Shown here: positions 41,935 through 50,289 of the stretch, piece by piece
Position numbering within the stretch: position 1 is the stretch's first letter
Layout: each line of letters begins with the position of its first letter
Assembly: GCF_001266615.1 (NCBI RefSeq)
Contig: NZ_LGHZ01000018.1
Location: 62,001-126,000 of the forward strand
Reading direction: 5' to 3'
Source of the DNA: Kluyvera genomosp. 1
GTDB taxonomy: Bacteria; Pseudomonadota; Gammaproteobacteria; Enterobacterales; Enterobacteriaceae
DNA length: 64,000 bases
Program-made: the position numbers and the translations under genes
Notes under the pieces: generated by a model
The model's input: the letters and a program-made list of their open reading frames with translations, nothing else
Databases searched by the model: none
What the model was told of the DNA's origin: nothing

Positions 41935-41970
41935 TACTGGGGGGTAGTAGATCAATACTGGGTGGGAGTA
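41935..41970. promoter_or_regulatory. Two RcnR operators between rcnR and rcnA
   Basis: TACTGGGGGGTAGTA (41935-41949) and TACTGGGTGGGAGTA (41956-41970) both fit the RcnR site TACT-G-tract-AGTA. They are spaced 21 bp centre to centre, two helical turns, as in the E. coli rcnR-rcnA region. Confidence 0.9.
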
Positions 41971-42003
41971 TAGTGAGTTCACTTTCAGCAAGGATCCTTT
42001 TTC

Positions 42004-42855
42004 ATGACCGACTTCACGACACTCCTACAACAGGGCAATGCCTGGTTCTTTATTCCCGGCGCTATTTTGCTTGGCGCACTGCATGGCCTTGAGCCAGGGC
42101 ACTCTAAAACCATGATGGCCGCATTCATCGTTGCGATTCGCGGCACGCTAAAACAGGCAGTTTTGTTGGGGCTTGCGGCTACGCTGTCGCATACCGCCGT
42201 GGTATGGATAATCGCCATGGCGGGAATGTGGTTTGGCCGCGGCTGGGATGCACAAACCGCCGAGCCGTGGTTCCAGCTACTTTCCGGGTTGATTATTATT
42301 GCTATCGCACTATGGATGCTGTGGCGGACCTGGCGCGAGACACGCGGGGTGCATGACCATGATCACGGCGATCATCATCACGACCATTCGCACCACCACC
42401 ATAGCAATCATGATCACCACCACGACGGGCACCAGCATGATCATGAACACCATCATGCCGCGTTGGTCGATGTCGACTGGCAGGACGCCCACCAGCGCGC
42501 CCACGCCGAAGAGATCAACCGTCGCTTTACCGGCCAGGAAGTCACAACCGGGCAGATCATGTTGTTTGGTCTAACCGGTGGGCTGATCCCCTGCCCGGCA
42601 TCCATCACCATTTTGCTGATTTGCCTGCAGCTTAAACATGTGGCGCTGGGTGCCACGCTAGTACTGAGCTTTAGCATCGGGCTCGCGCTGACGCTGGTCG
42701 CCTCAGGGGCGATTGCGGCAATTGGTCTCAAGCACGTCAGTCAGCGCTGGAGCGGTTTTGGGGAGCTGTCGAGAAAAGCGCCGTGGTTCTCCGGCGCGCT
42801 GATTATTCTGGTTGGAGTTTACATGATGGCGCACGGCATCAACGCATTAGTCTGA
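42004..42855 (+). CDS. rcnA: RcnA, nickel/cobalt efflux protein
   Basis: 283 residues (E. coli 274). Six or so membrane segments. The NiCoT-like motif HGLEPGHSKTMMAAF is near residue 27, and a very His/Asp-rich cytoplasmic loop lies at about residues 117-155 (HDHGDHHHDHSHHHH and similar), which binds metal. The second conserved block is GLTGGLIPCPASITILL. It exports Ni and Co and is controlled by the adjacent RcnR. The RcnB partner is not seen next to it. Confidence 0.95.
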   Translation: MTDFTTLLQQGNAWFFIPGAILLGALHGLEPGHSKTMMAAFIVAIRGTLKQAVLLGLAATLSHTAVVWIIAMAGMWFGRGWDAQTAEPWFQLLSGLIIIAIALWMLWRTWRETRGVHDHDHGDHHHDHSHHHHSNHDHHHDGHQHDHEHHHAALVDVDWQDAHQRAHAEEINRRFTGQEVTTGQIMLFGLTGGLIPCPASITILLICLQLKHVALGATLVLSFSIGLALTLVASGAIAAIGLKHVSQRWSGFGELSRKAPWFSGALIILVGVYMMAHGINALV

Positions 42856-43013
42856 TGCCGTGGTGGGATAACGCTGCAGCCAGCTAAAGCGATAGCGCAG
42901 GCGGCGCTGCGACAATAAAAACGCCGGCAGTACGTTCGAACTCCAGGCGTCATCGCCGCCAGCCGGATGGTGTTATCTTAAAAATACCACCATGCTATGA
43001 GCGCTTCGTAAAA

Positions 43014-43634
43014 TCAGGACACCTGCTCCACTTTTACCGGCCGGCGCTGCGCGACTCGAGGTAGCTGGAACCACGGCAGGCAAATTTGAATCAAGGGGCC
43101 AATCGCCAGCGCATACAGCACCGTACCCACGCCAAATGTGCCACCCAACAGCGTACCAATAATCAGAACAGACACTTCAATGGCCATGCGGATCCAGCGC
43201 ACCGGCCAGCCGGTACGGGCATGAATACCGGTCATTAGGCCATCGCGTGGCCCCGCGCCAAAGCCGGCACCGATATACATTCCGGTCGCCAGGGCGTTGA
43301 GAATCACCGCCACACCGAGCATCACGGCACGCAGCCAGAGCGATTCCAGCGGCGGCATCAGCGCCAGCGTGGCATCCGCCGCCAGCCCCAGCACAATCAC
43401 GTTGCTGATGGTGCCAAGACCGGGACGCTGGCGCAGCGGGATCCACAGCAGCAGTACAGCGGCACCGGTCAAGATCATCACCAGCCCAATATTCAGTGAC
43501 GTTAGCCCTGCGACGCCAAGATGGAACACGTTCCACGGATCGGCACCGAGATTGGCGCGCACATAGACGGCGGTAGACACCCCATAAAGCGTTAACCCAA
43601 AGTAAAGCTGAATCAGTCGGCGTAACATTGGCAC
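43014..43634 (-). CDS. YczE/YyaS/YitT-family membrane protein
   Basis: 206 residues with five to six hydrophobic segments. The YczE-type motif LGADPWNVFHLGVA appears near residue 30 and a diagnostic GAGPRDGLMTGI loop near residue 125. Function unknown; B. subtilis YczE has been reported to influence surfactin or bacilysin production. In B. subtilis yczE lies next to the MocR gene ycxD, and here too a MocR gene is divergent and only 80 bp away, so the two form a conserved pair. Absent from this place in K-12. Confidence 0.85.
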   Translation of the reverse strand: MPMLRRLIQLYFGLTLYGVSTAVYVRANLGADPWNVFHLGVAGLTSLNIGLVMILTGAAVLLLWIPLRQRPGLGTISNVIVLGLAADATLALMPPLESLWLRAVMLGVAVILNALATGMYIGAGFGAGPRDGLMTGIHARTGWPVRWIRMAIEVSVLIIGTLLGGTFGVGTVLYALAIGPLIQICLPWFQLPRVAQRRPVKVEQVS

Positions 43635-43714
43635 CTCTGCCTGTCGGTTGATAGCTTCATCATCGACAAAAATGGCATTATGATTAATGACCAGTTTTCA
43701 AAAAGTGGACTGCA

Positions 43715-45142
43715 ATGATGTTACGACGTTCCGCCACCCAATCGCTCGTTCGCCTGCTCGGTCATTGGCAGGAAACCCCATCGACCACGCCGCTATGGCG
43801 GCAGTTGACGGACGCGCTGCGGCTGTTGATTCTCGATGGCCGGTTGCCGCTCGGAACCCGGCTGCCGGGTGAGCGTGAATTTGCCAGCGCCCTGGGGGTT
43901 AGCCGCACCACGATTGCCAGCGCCCTGGCACAGCTGCGCGATGAGGGCTATGTGCAAAGTCGTCAGGGCAGCGGTTCGACAGTCTCCTTATCCGCCGAGT
44001 TTAACCAGCGCGTCCCGAGGACTCCCTCCTCGCCGACGCTGGATCTCTCTACCGCCGCGCTGGCGGCTGGGGCAGAGATTCACCAGGCCTATAGCCATGC
44101 ACTTAGCGTCCTGCCGGGTTACCTCAGCCAAACCGGTTACGATCAGCAAGGTCTCCCCGTGCTGCGGGAAGCGATCGCCCAGCGCTATACCGCGCGAGGC
44201 CTACCGACTCATGCCGATGAAATCATGCTGGTCAATGGCGCCGTCAGCGGGCTGGCGCTGATTCTGCGCTATCTGACCGGGCCGGGCGATCGCGTTGTGG
44301 TGGAAACACCAACCTATCCGCTGGCCATCGCCGCGATTGAAGGCGCATCCTGCCGCCCGGTGGCGCTGCCGCTGCCCGATAGGGGTTGGGATACTGACGG
44401 TTTGGCGGCTATCATCGCCCAGACCGCACCGCGGCTGGCCTATCTGATGCCCGATTTTCAAAATCCTACAGGACAATGTATGGATAGCACCACGCGGCAA
44501 ATCGTTGCCGATCTGGCCGCGCGTACCTGTACTACGCTGGTCGTCGATGAAACCATGGTCGATTTATGGTATAGCGCTCCACCGCCACCGCCGCTGGCTG
44601 CATTTAATCGTGATGCACCGGTTATTACCGTGGGCTCTGCCGGAAAAAGTTTTTGGGGTGGTCTACGCCTGGGTTGGATCCGAGCATCTTCACGCACCAT
44701 TGCTGCGTTGATTCAAACCCGGGATAGCCTTGACCTAGGTTCACCGCTTCTGGAGCAACTGGCAACCTGCTGGTTGCTGGAAAACGAAGAATCGCTGCTG
44801 CCCGAGCGTCGCCGCCAGCTTAAAAGCCGGCGCGATATGTGTGCGGCGTTAATGCGGGAGTATTTTCCCCAGTGGAAATTTGTCCTGCCGGAGGGCGGGC
44901 TGTCATTCTGGGTTGAACTGCCGGAGATGATGGCCACGCGCTTTGCGGCTCGCGCTGAAGGCTACGGTATTCATCTTGGGGTCGGCACACGGTTTAGTCT
45001 GGCGGGCGGGGGAGAAAGAAATCTGCGTATTCCATTCACATTGGATGACGACACGCTGCGCCACGCTTTTACCACATTACAGCCAGTATGGGCGACGTTA
45101 GCAGGCCAGCATGGCGCAAATAAGCTGCGGAAAATTATTTAA
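43715..45142 (+). CDS. MocR-family regulator (YcxD-like), partner of the YczE-like protein
   Basis: 475 residues. A GntR-type winged helix (about 28-85: LLILDGRLPLGTRLPGEREFASALGVSRTTIASAL) and a C-terminal aminotransferase-like domain with the PLP-lysine motif TVGSAGKSFWGGLRLGW. It starts MMLRRS; ATG 43715 or 43718. Likely represses or activates the divergent YczE-like gene. The two MocR regulators in this window are not close relatives beyond the shared architecture. Confidence 0.87.
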   Translation: MMLRRSATQSLVRLLGHWQETPSTTPLWRQLTDALRLLILDGRLPLGTRLPGEREFASALGVSRTTIASALAQLRDEGYVQSRQGSGSTVSLSAEFNQRVPRTPSSPTLDLSTAALAAGAEIHQAYSHALSVLPGYLSQTGYDQQGLPVLREAIAQRYTARGLPTHADEIMLVNGAVSGLALILRYLTGPGDRVVVETPTYPLAIAAIEGASCRPVALPLPDRGWDTDGLAAIIAQTAPRLAYLMPDFQNPTGQCMDSTTRQIVADLAARTCTTLVVDETMVDLWYSAPPPPPLAAFNRDAPVITVGSAGKSFWGGLRLGWIRASSRTIAALIQTRDSLDLGSPLLEQLATCWLLENEESLLPERRRQLKSRRDMCAALMREYFPQWKFVLPEGGLSFWVELPEMMATRFAARAEGYGIHLGVGTRFSLAGGGERNLRIPFTLDDDTLRHAFTTLQPVWATLAGQHGANKLRKII

Positions 45143-45193
45143 CCGCGCGCACGGATAAACATCTTACCCAATAACATAGCCGGCCTGTTGATT

Positions 45194-45230
45194 ATATTAT
45201 TTTGCCTGGTTTAGCCACGCGAAATAATAT
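45194..45230. other. A/T-rich inverted repeat near the unknown small-protein operon
   Basis: Arms ATATTATTT (45194-45202) and AAATAATAT (45222-45230) frame a 19-bp centre. It directly follows the stop codon of the 71-residue gene on the minus strand and could be its terminator, although it lacks a GC stem. Confidence 0.4.
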
Positions 45231-45231
45231 A

Positions 45232-45447
45232 TTAGTGCTGAGGGGGGATCGGAAAGCCTTTTAGGGAAATAACGAAAGATTCTCCCTCTTTTTTTATCTT
45301 AGCACCGGTATCGCACCAGTCTGAGGCAATACGAAAGAATTCATCGCTACCCACATTCCAGTTCAGCAGGACATGCTTGACATAGCCTGAGCGCAATAAG
45401 TCACAGGCTTCACCATAGTTTGAGGCTATTGAAGGTTGCTGTTTCAT
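45232..45447 (-). CDS. Small protein of unknown function (71 aa)
   Basis: 71 residues starting MKQQPSIASNYGEACDLL. Not recognised. Its C-terminal half (DEFFRIASDWCDTGAKIKKEGESFVISLKG) loosely recalls the TusA/SirA-like fold, but the CPxP catalytic motif is absent, so this is only a resemblance. The start ATG overlaps the stop of the upstream ribbon-helix-helix gene by four bases (ATGA), so they are surely co-transcribed. The layout, a DNA-binding-like protein followed by a short partner, is like a toxin-antitoxin operon, but no toxin family is visible. Confidence 0.55.
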   Translation of the reverse strand: MKQQPSIASNYGEACDLLRSGYVKHVLLNWNVGSDEFFRIASDWCDTGAKIKKEGESFVISLKGFPIPPQH

Positions 45448-45692
45448 TTTCTCTTCTTTAGAATTTTTCGTAACGCTTTGATTTCTTTAGGCGTAAATGG
45501 TGCAACATCTTCTTCCGTATGCTGACTGTCGATGTCGTCTTCACATACGCCCGCCTCAACCTCCGTTGTCAATGCCAGCTGCAGCAGCTTTTCCGTCGCC
45601 GCACTTAACGTCAGGCTATTCGCCTCAGCGTAGTGGCGAAGCCCTTCTTTTACCGTCTCATCAATTTTTACGTTCAGCACTGCGACTGTCAT
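45444..45692 (-). CDS. Ribbon-helix-helix-like small protein (82 aa)
   Basis: 82 residues beginning MTVAVLNVKIDETVKEGLRHYAEANSLTLSAATEKLL: a beta strand followed by two helices, the ribbon-helix-helix plan of Arc/ParD/CopG-type DNA-binding proteins. An acidic linker and a basic tail (EIKALRKILKKRK) follow. The ATG at 45692 has AAGGAG upstream; a longer frame to 45716 lacks support. It leads a two-gene operon, overlapping the 71-residue gene by four bases. Function unknown; autorepression is a reasonable guess. Confidence 0.65.
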   Translation of the reverse strand: MTVAVLNVKIDETVKEGLRHYAEANSLTLSAATEKLLQLALTTEVEAGVCEDDIDSQHTEEDVAPFTPKEIKALRKILKKRK

Positions 45693-45716
45693 GTTGACTC
45701 CTTCCCGTAGCAACAC

Positions 45717-45986
45717 GTTTTCACGCGGCTAAAATGGTTGTTGTATTATTTCTGTAATAACTAATACATCAAACCAGTAGTACATTCCACAAATATATTT
45801 ATAACATTCTGAGCGATATGAATGCCTAATGTTAATTTAAATACAATTTATGACACAGAGATGACAGTATTATTACAAGGTAATGAAGTTTAATTGAACG
45901 GGTACAAAAATGCGGATGCAAATAACCATTCTTATATTATGGATTTAATCTATTTGAGAAGATCGAGGATTCAGAGAGGCATAAAT
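45717..45986. other. A/T-rich intergenic region, 270 bp
   Basis: No ORF with a ribosome binding site is seen. It separates the RHH operon promoter from the 3' end of the 4.5S RNA gene and is clearly richer in A and T than core neighbours, an acquired-DNA hint. Confidence 0.5.
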
Positions 45987-46100
45987 GGGTGGGGGCCCTG
46001 CCAGCTACATCCCGGCACACGCGTCATCTGCCTTGGCTGCTTCCTTCCGGACCTGACCTGGTAAACAGAGTAGCGTTGCGGGAGAACCAACAGGGCCCCC
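45987..46100 (-). ncRNA. ffs: 4.5S RNA (signal recognition particle RNA)
   Basis: 114 nt, read on the minus strand from GGGGGCCCTGTTGG to GGGCCCCCACCC. It contains the invariant SRP domain IV loop (GGTCAGGTCCGGAAGGAAGCAG) in two segments, and the ends pair. It is nearly identical to E. coli ffs, and binds Ffh to form the SRP that targets inner-membrane proteins. Confidence 0.98.
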
Positions 46101-46131
46101 ATTGAGAGCGTTGTTCCCAACGCGCTGGCGC

Positions 46132-46160
46132 ATTATCACTGCTGAGCCGGTCAATTGCAA
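46132..46160 (-). promoter_or_regulatory. ffs promoter
   Basis: Minus strand -35 TTGCAA (46155-46160), 17-bp spacer and -10 GATAAT (46132-46137), followed by GCGCC, the GC-rich discriminator of stable-RNA promoters. Transcription would start about 24 nt upstream of the mature 5' end, which RNase P trims. Confidence 0.75.
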
Positions 46161-46256
46161 GCTATCCGCTTTTACCTGCTGGATTCTTGCGCAATCCCCT
46201 CTTCACAGCGACCATCAGTCTGATTATGCTGAGAGTTCTGTCTTCAGGAATAGACT

Positions 46257-46568
46257 ATGGACGAACAAGATTCTTTCCCGCATCGGGTATGGCAAATCGT
46301 TGCTGCGATCCCGGAAGGTTATGTCACCACCTACGGCGACATCGCCAGGCTGGCGGGTTCTCCGCGCGCGGCTAGACAGGTTGGAGGCGTACTCCGACGT
46401 TTACCGGAAGGTTCGACGCTGCCGTGGCATCGAGTGGTCAATCGCCATGGCGCCATTTCACTCACCGGCCCAGACCTTCAGCGACAGCGTCAGGCTCTAC
46501 TGGCCGACGGCGTTCAGGTTTCCGGCAGTGGGCAAATTGATATGCAAAAATACCGCTGGCAGTACTAA
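46257..46568 (+). CDS. atl: Atl (YbaZ), alkyltransferase-like DNA lesion-binding protein
   Basis: 103 residues with the methyltransferase C-terminal fold. The catalytic PCHR motif is replaced by PWHRVV, so it flips and binds O6-alkylguanine but cannot transfer the alkyl group, passing lesions to nucleotide excision repair. The helix-turn-helix GYVTTYGDIARLAGSPRAARQVGG is conserved. AGGA lies seven bases before the ATG. E. coli YbaZ (129 aa) begins further upstream, but no in-frame upstream start is supported here. Confidence 0.92.
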   Translation: MDEQDSFPHRVWQIVAAIPEGYVTTYGDIARLAGSPRAARQVGGVLRRLPEGSTLPWHRVVNRHGAISLTGPDLQRQRQALLADGVQVSGSGQIDMQKYRWQY

Positions 46569-46596
46569 CTTCCCGACACCAGTCCGTAAAGCTGAC

Positions 46597-46624
46597 AAAA
46601 AAATGCCCTCACGGTGGAGGGCAT
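46597..46624 (-). terminator. Intrinsic terminator of ybaY (also faces atl)
   Basis: The stem ATGCCCTC/GAGGGCAT with the loop ACGGTG; on the minus strand it is followed by seven T (46603-46597). It lies in the 77-bp gap between the convergent atl and ybaY. Confidence 0.88.
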
Positions 46625-46645
46625 CTGTCATCTAGCTGACTGCAC

Positions 46646-47146
46646 TTATGGAACCTGGACTGGCGCCGCGTCCTGAACCGGGACCGGCGTTTGCTGCACT
46701 GGAACCATGATCAGGTCAGCTTTGGTACCGCCGTGGTTGATCACTTCCTGGATGGTATCTGTGATAAACAGCAGCTTACCGTTGAGGGTGACCGCCGCGC
46801 TTAACAGGATACGGGCATTTGGCTGGATATCGGCCGGGTTATACGGGAGCACAAAGCTAAACGGTGCCTGTTTCCCTTCCGTACGGGTCACTTTCTGCGA
46901 CAGTACCTTCGATGGCGCGTCGGCCAGCGACGCATCGGACAACGTCACCGTTAATACCGCATCAGGCGGCAGCGCCACTTTCTGGCGGATGAGGACATTA
47001 CCGGAGACATTCGGCCCGGATATCGCTTGCTGCGCGGCCGCTGCTTCTGGTGCTGGTGTCTGATTCTGACTTTGCTGGTGCGTCTGCGCACAGCCAGCAA
47101 CGGCCAGTGCAATCGCCAGACCGCTTAAGATCGGCACAAGTTTCAT
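46646..47146 (-). CDS. ybaY: YbaY, lipoprotein of unknown function
   Basis: 166 residues (E. coli YbaY 190; the C-terminal Pro/Ser tail is shorter here). The lipoprotein signal ends LAVAGCAQ with the lipidated Cys at about residue 19. A low-complexity Gln/Ala linker precedes the YbaY-type (DUF4440-unrelated) beta domain starting SGNVLIRQKVALPPDAVLTVTL. The start at 47146 has AAGGAG eight bases upstream; an ATG at 47152 is too close to that site. Likely outer-membrane anchored. Function unknown. Confidence 0.93.
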   Translation of the reverse strand: MKLVPILSGLAIALAVAGCAQTHQQSQNQTPAPEAAAAQQAISGPNVSGNVLIRQKVALPPDAVLTVTLSDASLADAPSKVLSQKVTRTEGKQAPFSFVLPYNPADIQPNARILLSAAVTLNGKLLFITDTIQEVINHGGTKADLIMVPVQQTPVPVQDAAPVQVP

Positions 47147-47336
47147 TAGCATTCTCCTTTTTGCTCACTCGAATTAAGGCAATCTTCTCAATTGAGTGAC
47201 AACGCCTTAACAACTTTAACCGCTTAAGTGTGGCACATATTTCACATTAATGCCTGCAAACGCCCCATTATTCAGACAATTGAACCCATCGGACCACTCG
47301 CGAAATTACGTTATAATGGAAGCATTCACCTAGCGT

Positions 47337-47463
47337 TATGCCCTAAATCATTCGAGTTGCAGGAAGGCGGCAAGCAAGTGAACCCCAGGAGCTTACTCAG
47401 GTAAGTAGCTAGGGGGGAACGAACGCTGCCAACGCGTATGCAACGTGAAGTATGACGGGTATA
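47337..47463. repeat. ERIC element (127 bp)
   Basis: A full-length enterobacterial repetitive intergenic consensus: TATGCCCTAAATCATTCGAG at one end and GAAGTATGACGGGTATA at the other, with the diagnostic centre CCCCAGGAGCTTACTCAGG. It is an imperfect palindrome. It sits in the ybaY-tesB gap (343 bp), which otherwise holds the two divergent promoters. Confidence 0.95.
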
Positions 47464-47489
47464 GGATAGTAAAATTATAGAGGGTACCA

Positions 47490-48350
47490 ATGAGCCAGGC
47501 GCTATCGAATCTGCTGACGTTATTAAATCTGGAAAAAATTGAAGAGGGTCTGTTCCGCGGTCAGAGCGAAGATCTGGGTCTGCGTCAGGTATTTGGCGGA
47601 CAGGTTGTGGGACAGGCGCTGTATGCGGCGAAAGAAACCGTACCGGCCGACCGTTTAGTTCACTCCTTTCACAGCTACTTCCTGCGCCCTGGCGACAGCC
47701 AGAAGCCGATTATTTACGATGTCGAAGTCCTGCGTGACGGCAATAGCTTTAGCGCACGTCGCGTGGCTGCGATTCAAAACGGCAAGCCTATCTTCTACAT
47801 GACGGCCTCCTTCCAGGCGCCAGAGAGCGGCTACGAGCACCAGAAAACCATGCCGAAGGCCCCGTCACCTGATGGCCTGCCGTCGGAAACCGATATTGCC
47901 CGCTCGCTGTCGCATCTGCTGCCGCCGCAGGTTGCTGAGAAGTTTCTGTGCGATAAACCGATTGAAATTCGCCCGGTTGAATTCCACAATCCGCTGAAAG
48001 GCCATACCGCAGCGCCGCATCGACAGGTATGGATGCGCGCCAACGGTGCCGTGCCGGACGATTTGCATATTCATCAATATTTGCTGGGCTATGCTTCAGA
48101 CTTCAATTTCCTGCCAGTTGCGCTCCAGCCTCATGGCGTAGGCTTCCTCGAACCAGGCATGCAGGTCGCAACCATTGATCACTCCATGTGGTTCCACCGT
48201 CCGTTCAATCTCAACGAATGGTTGCTGTATAGTGTAGAAAGCACTTCTGCTTCCAGCGCGCGCGGCTTTGTGCGCGGTGAATTCTATTCCCAGGACGGCA
48301 TTCTGGTCGCCTCCACGGTTCAGGAAGGGGTGATGCGTCATCGCGGATAA
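47490..48350 (+). CDS. tesB: TesB, acyl-CoA thioesterase II
   Basis: 286 residues, equal to E. coli TesB. A double-hotdog fold: N-terminal hotdog (about 1-110, [13 protein letters not shown]) and C-terminal hotdog (about 160-286) with the catalytic Asp in YASDFNFLP (about residue 204), Thr in [11 protein letters not shown] and Gln near VASTVQEG. It hydrolyses medium- and long-chain acyl-CoAs. The ERIC element lies just upstream. Confidence 0.97.
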   Translation: MSQALSNLLTLLNLEKIEEGLFRGQSEDLGLRQVFGGQVVGQALYAAKETVPADRLVHSFHSYFLRPGDSQKPIIYDVEVLRDGNSFSARRVAAIQNGKPIFYMTASFQAPESGYEHQKTMPKAPSPDGLPSETDIARSLSHLLPPQVAEKFLCDKPIEIRPVEFHNPLKGHTAAPHRQVWMRANGAVPDDLHIHQYLLGYASDFNFLPVALQPHGVGFLEPGMQVATIDHSMWFHRPFNLNEWLLYSVESTSASSARGFVRGEFYSQDGILVASTVQEGVMRHRG

Positions 48351-48372
48351 TCCGTAGCACACGCACAAAAAA

Positions 48373-48395
48373 GCCTCCCATTGGGAGGCTTTTTT
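48373..48395. terminator. Bidirectional terminator between tesB and amtB
   Basis: The stem GCCTCCC/GGGAGGC (48373-48379/48383-48389) with the loop ATT, T6 on its right and A6 on its left. Confidence 0.92.
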
Positions 48396-48490
48396 GGCTT
48401 TGGAGATAACTTCCGGTCTTTCGGGCGAGGCGCAAACTTCGTTGTCGAAAAACCCAGGGTCGGCGTCCCCGCCTCCCCTGATTAGGGATA

Positions 48491-49777
48491 TCAGGCGTTG
48501 TAGGCGTTTTCGCCGTGGCTGTTGACGTCCAGACCTTCACGTTCCTGATCTTCTGGAACACGCAGACCGACGGTCAAATCTGCCACTTTGTAGCCGATGA
48601 AAGCCACGACGCCAGACCAAACGATGGTGATACCGATGCTTTCCAGCTGTACCAGCACCTGATGGCCCATGGTCACGCCTTCTGCATAGCCCACACCACC
48701 CAGCGCCGTAGAAGCAAAGATACCGGTCAGGATACAGCCGATGATGCCGCACACACCGTGCACGCCGAACACATCACAAGGGTCATCGACGCGCAGCAGA
48801 CGTTTCAGCGAAGTTACGCCCCACAGCCCCGCCAGACCAGCAATGATACCCAGAATCAACGCGCCGCCGACCCCGATATAACCACACGCTGGCGTAATAC
48901 CAACCAGACCTGCAATCGCACCAGAACACGCGCCCAGCAGAGATGGCTTACCGCGCAGAGCCCACTCACCAAACACCCAGCCGAGGATAGCGGCCGCGGT
49001 AGCAACCACGGTATTGACGAACGCCAGACCGGCAATTTCGTTCGCAGCGCTAGCAGAACCGGCGTTGAAACCGAACCAGCCGAAGTAGAGGATTGCGGTA
49101 CCGATAAATACCATCGGCAGATTGTGCGGTTTAAATGCTTCTTTGCCAAAGCCCACACGTTTCCCAATCAGGTACGCACCCACCAGGCCAGCAACGGCGG
49201 CGTTAATGTGTACAACGGTGCCACCGGCAAAGTCGAGCGCACCGTGGCTTGCCAGCAGACCGCCGCCCCAGACCATATGCGCAATCGGCACGTAGGAGAG
49301 CGTCAGCCAAATAACCACGAAGATCAGCACGGCAGAGAAGCGAATACGCTCCGCCAGCGCGCCCACAATCAGGCCCACGGTGATACAGGCAAAGGAGCCC
49401 TGGAACGCCACGTGGATATACTGATAGAAGGAGCCCATCAGGTCAGTAATCTTGATATTCTTCAGCATCACCCAGTCGAAGCTGCCGAAGAAGCTGCCGC
49501 CGGTGCCGAAGGCCAGTGAGTAGCCGTAAACCACCCACAGCACGCAGACCAGCGCGAAGGTCACCGCCACCTGAGTCAGCATGGAGAGCACGTTTTTACC
49601 GCGGATCAGGCCGCCGTAGAACAGCGCAATGCCCGGAATAGTCATAAACAGCACCAGCGCGGTACACAGCATCATAAAGGCGTTATCGGCCTTATCCACA
49701 ACCGCAGGGGCGGCCATCGCCAGACCCGGCAACAGCGCCAGTGCGCTCAACCCCGTTTTTACCATTGTTTTTTTCAT
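48491..49777 (-). CDS. amtB: AmtB, ammonium transporter
   Basis: 428 residues, equal to E. coli AmtB. A cleaved signal (MKKTMVKTGLSALALLPGLAMA) is followed by 11 membrane helices. The twin-His pore motif is in YVPIAHMVWGGG (about His168) and DVFGVHGVCG (about His318), and the ammonium-binding Phe/Trp/Ser set is in FVNTV and similar conserved blocks. It conducts ammonium and is blocked by non-uridylylated GlnK. ATG 49777 matches the E. coli length; ATG 49780 is an alternative. It follows glnK by 33 bp. Confidence 0.97.
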   Translation of the reverse strand: MKKTMVKTGLSALALLPGLAMAAPAVVDKADNAFMMLCTALVLFMTIPGIALFYGGLIRGKNVLSMLTQVAVTFALVCVLWVVYGYSLAFGTGGSFFGSFDWVMLKNIKITDLMGSFYQYIHVAFQGSFACITVGLIVGALAERIRFSAVLIFVVIWLTLSYVPIAHMVWGGGLLASHGALDFAGGTVVHINAAVAGLVGAYLIGKRVGFGKEAFKPHNLPMVFIGTAILYFGWFGFNAGSASAANEIAGLAFVNTVVATAAAILGWVFGEWALRGKPSLLGACSGAIAGLVGITPACGYIGVGGALILGIIAGLAGLWGVTSLKRLLRVDDPCDVFGVHGVCGIIGCILTGIFASTALGGVGYAEGVTMGHQVLVQLESIGITIVWSGVVAFIGYKVADLTVGLRVPEDQEREGLDVNSHGENAYNA

Positions 49778-49810
49778 CATCTCGATCCCTATCACTGTGC
49801 TGGCTGGGAA

Positions 49811-50149
49811 TTACAACGCCGCTTCGTCGGCTTCGCCGGTACGAATACGGATAACGCGCTGCAGTTCGGCGACAAAAATCTTACCGTCGCCAATTTTTCC
49901 GGTGTAAGCGGCTTTGCTGATCACATCGACGACTTCATCGAGCTGATCGTCGGCGATAGCCACATCAATCTTTACTTTCGGCAGGAAGTTGACGCTGTAT
50001 TCCGCGCCGCGGTATAGCTCAGCATGACCTTTCTGGCGACCGAAGCCTTTCACTTCTGTCACCGTTAAGCCCTGAATGCCAATTGAAGACAGCGCTTCGC
50101 GAACGTCTTCAAGTTTGAATGGTTTGATTACCACGGTAACCAGCTTCAT
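49811..50149 (-). CDS. glnK: GlnK, PII nitrogen-regulatory protein
   Basis: 112 residues, equal to E. coli GlnK. The T-loop with the uridylylated Tyr51 (HAELYRGAEYSVNFLPK) is intact, as is the C-loop (VAELQRVIRIRTGEADEAAL). It binds 2-oxoglutarate and ATP, and plugs AmtB when nitrogen is plentiful. The start at 50149 has GAGGGG upstream. Transcribed from a sigma-54 promoter as glnK-amtB. Confidence 0.98.
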   Translation of the reverse strand: MKLVTVVIKPFKLEDVREALSSIGIQGLTVTEVKGFGRQKGHAELYRGAEYSVNFLPKVKIDVAIADDQLDEVVDVISKAAYTGKIGDGKIFVAELQRVIRIRTGEADEAAL

Positions 50150-50201
50150 AGATCCCCTCCAGTCAGAATTCGGTAATGGCTGCGAACACAAAAGAGATAA
50201 A

Positions 50202-50216
50202 GCAAGCGGCGTGCCA
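50202..50216 (-). promoter_or_regulatory. Sigma-54 promoter of glnK-amtB
   Basis: The minus strand reads TGGCACGCCGCTTGC: the -24 TGGCAC and -12 TTGC elements with the exact five-base spacing expected for sigma-54. It lies about 55 bp upstream of the glnK start. Confidence 0.92.
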
Positions 50217-50289
50217 AAAATTCAAAGCACGATACCAGGCGGTGAAATCAGGGGTTATGGCGGCAAAATGGCGGGAGAAAAAAGAAAAA

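Noticed and set aside
42361-42470. The His-rich repeat in rcnA, considered as a possible tandem repeat or CRISPR-like array
   Set aside because: The repeated CAT/CAC/GAT codons encode the metal-binding loop of RcnA; there are no regular spacers.
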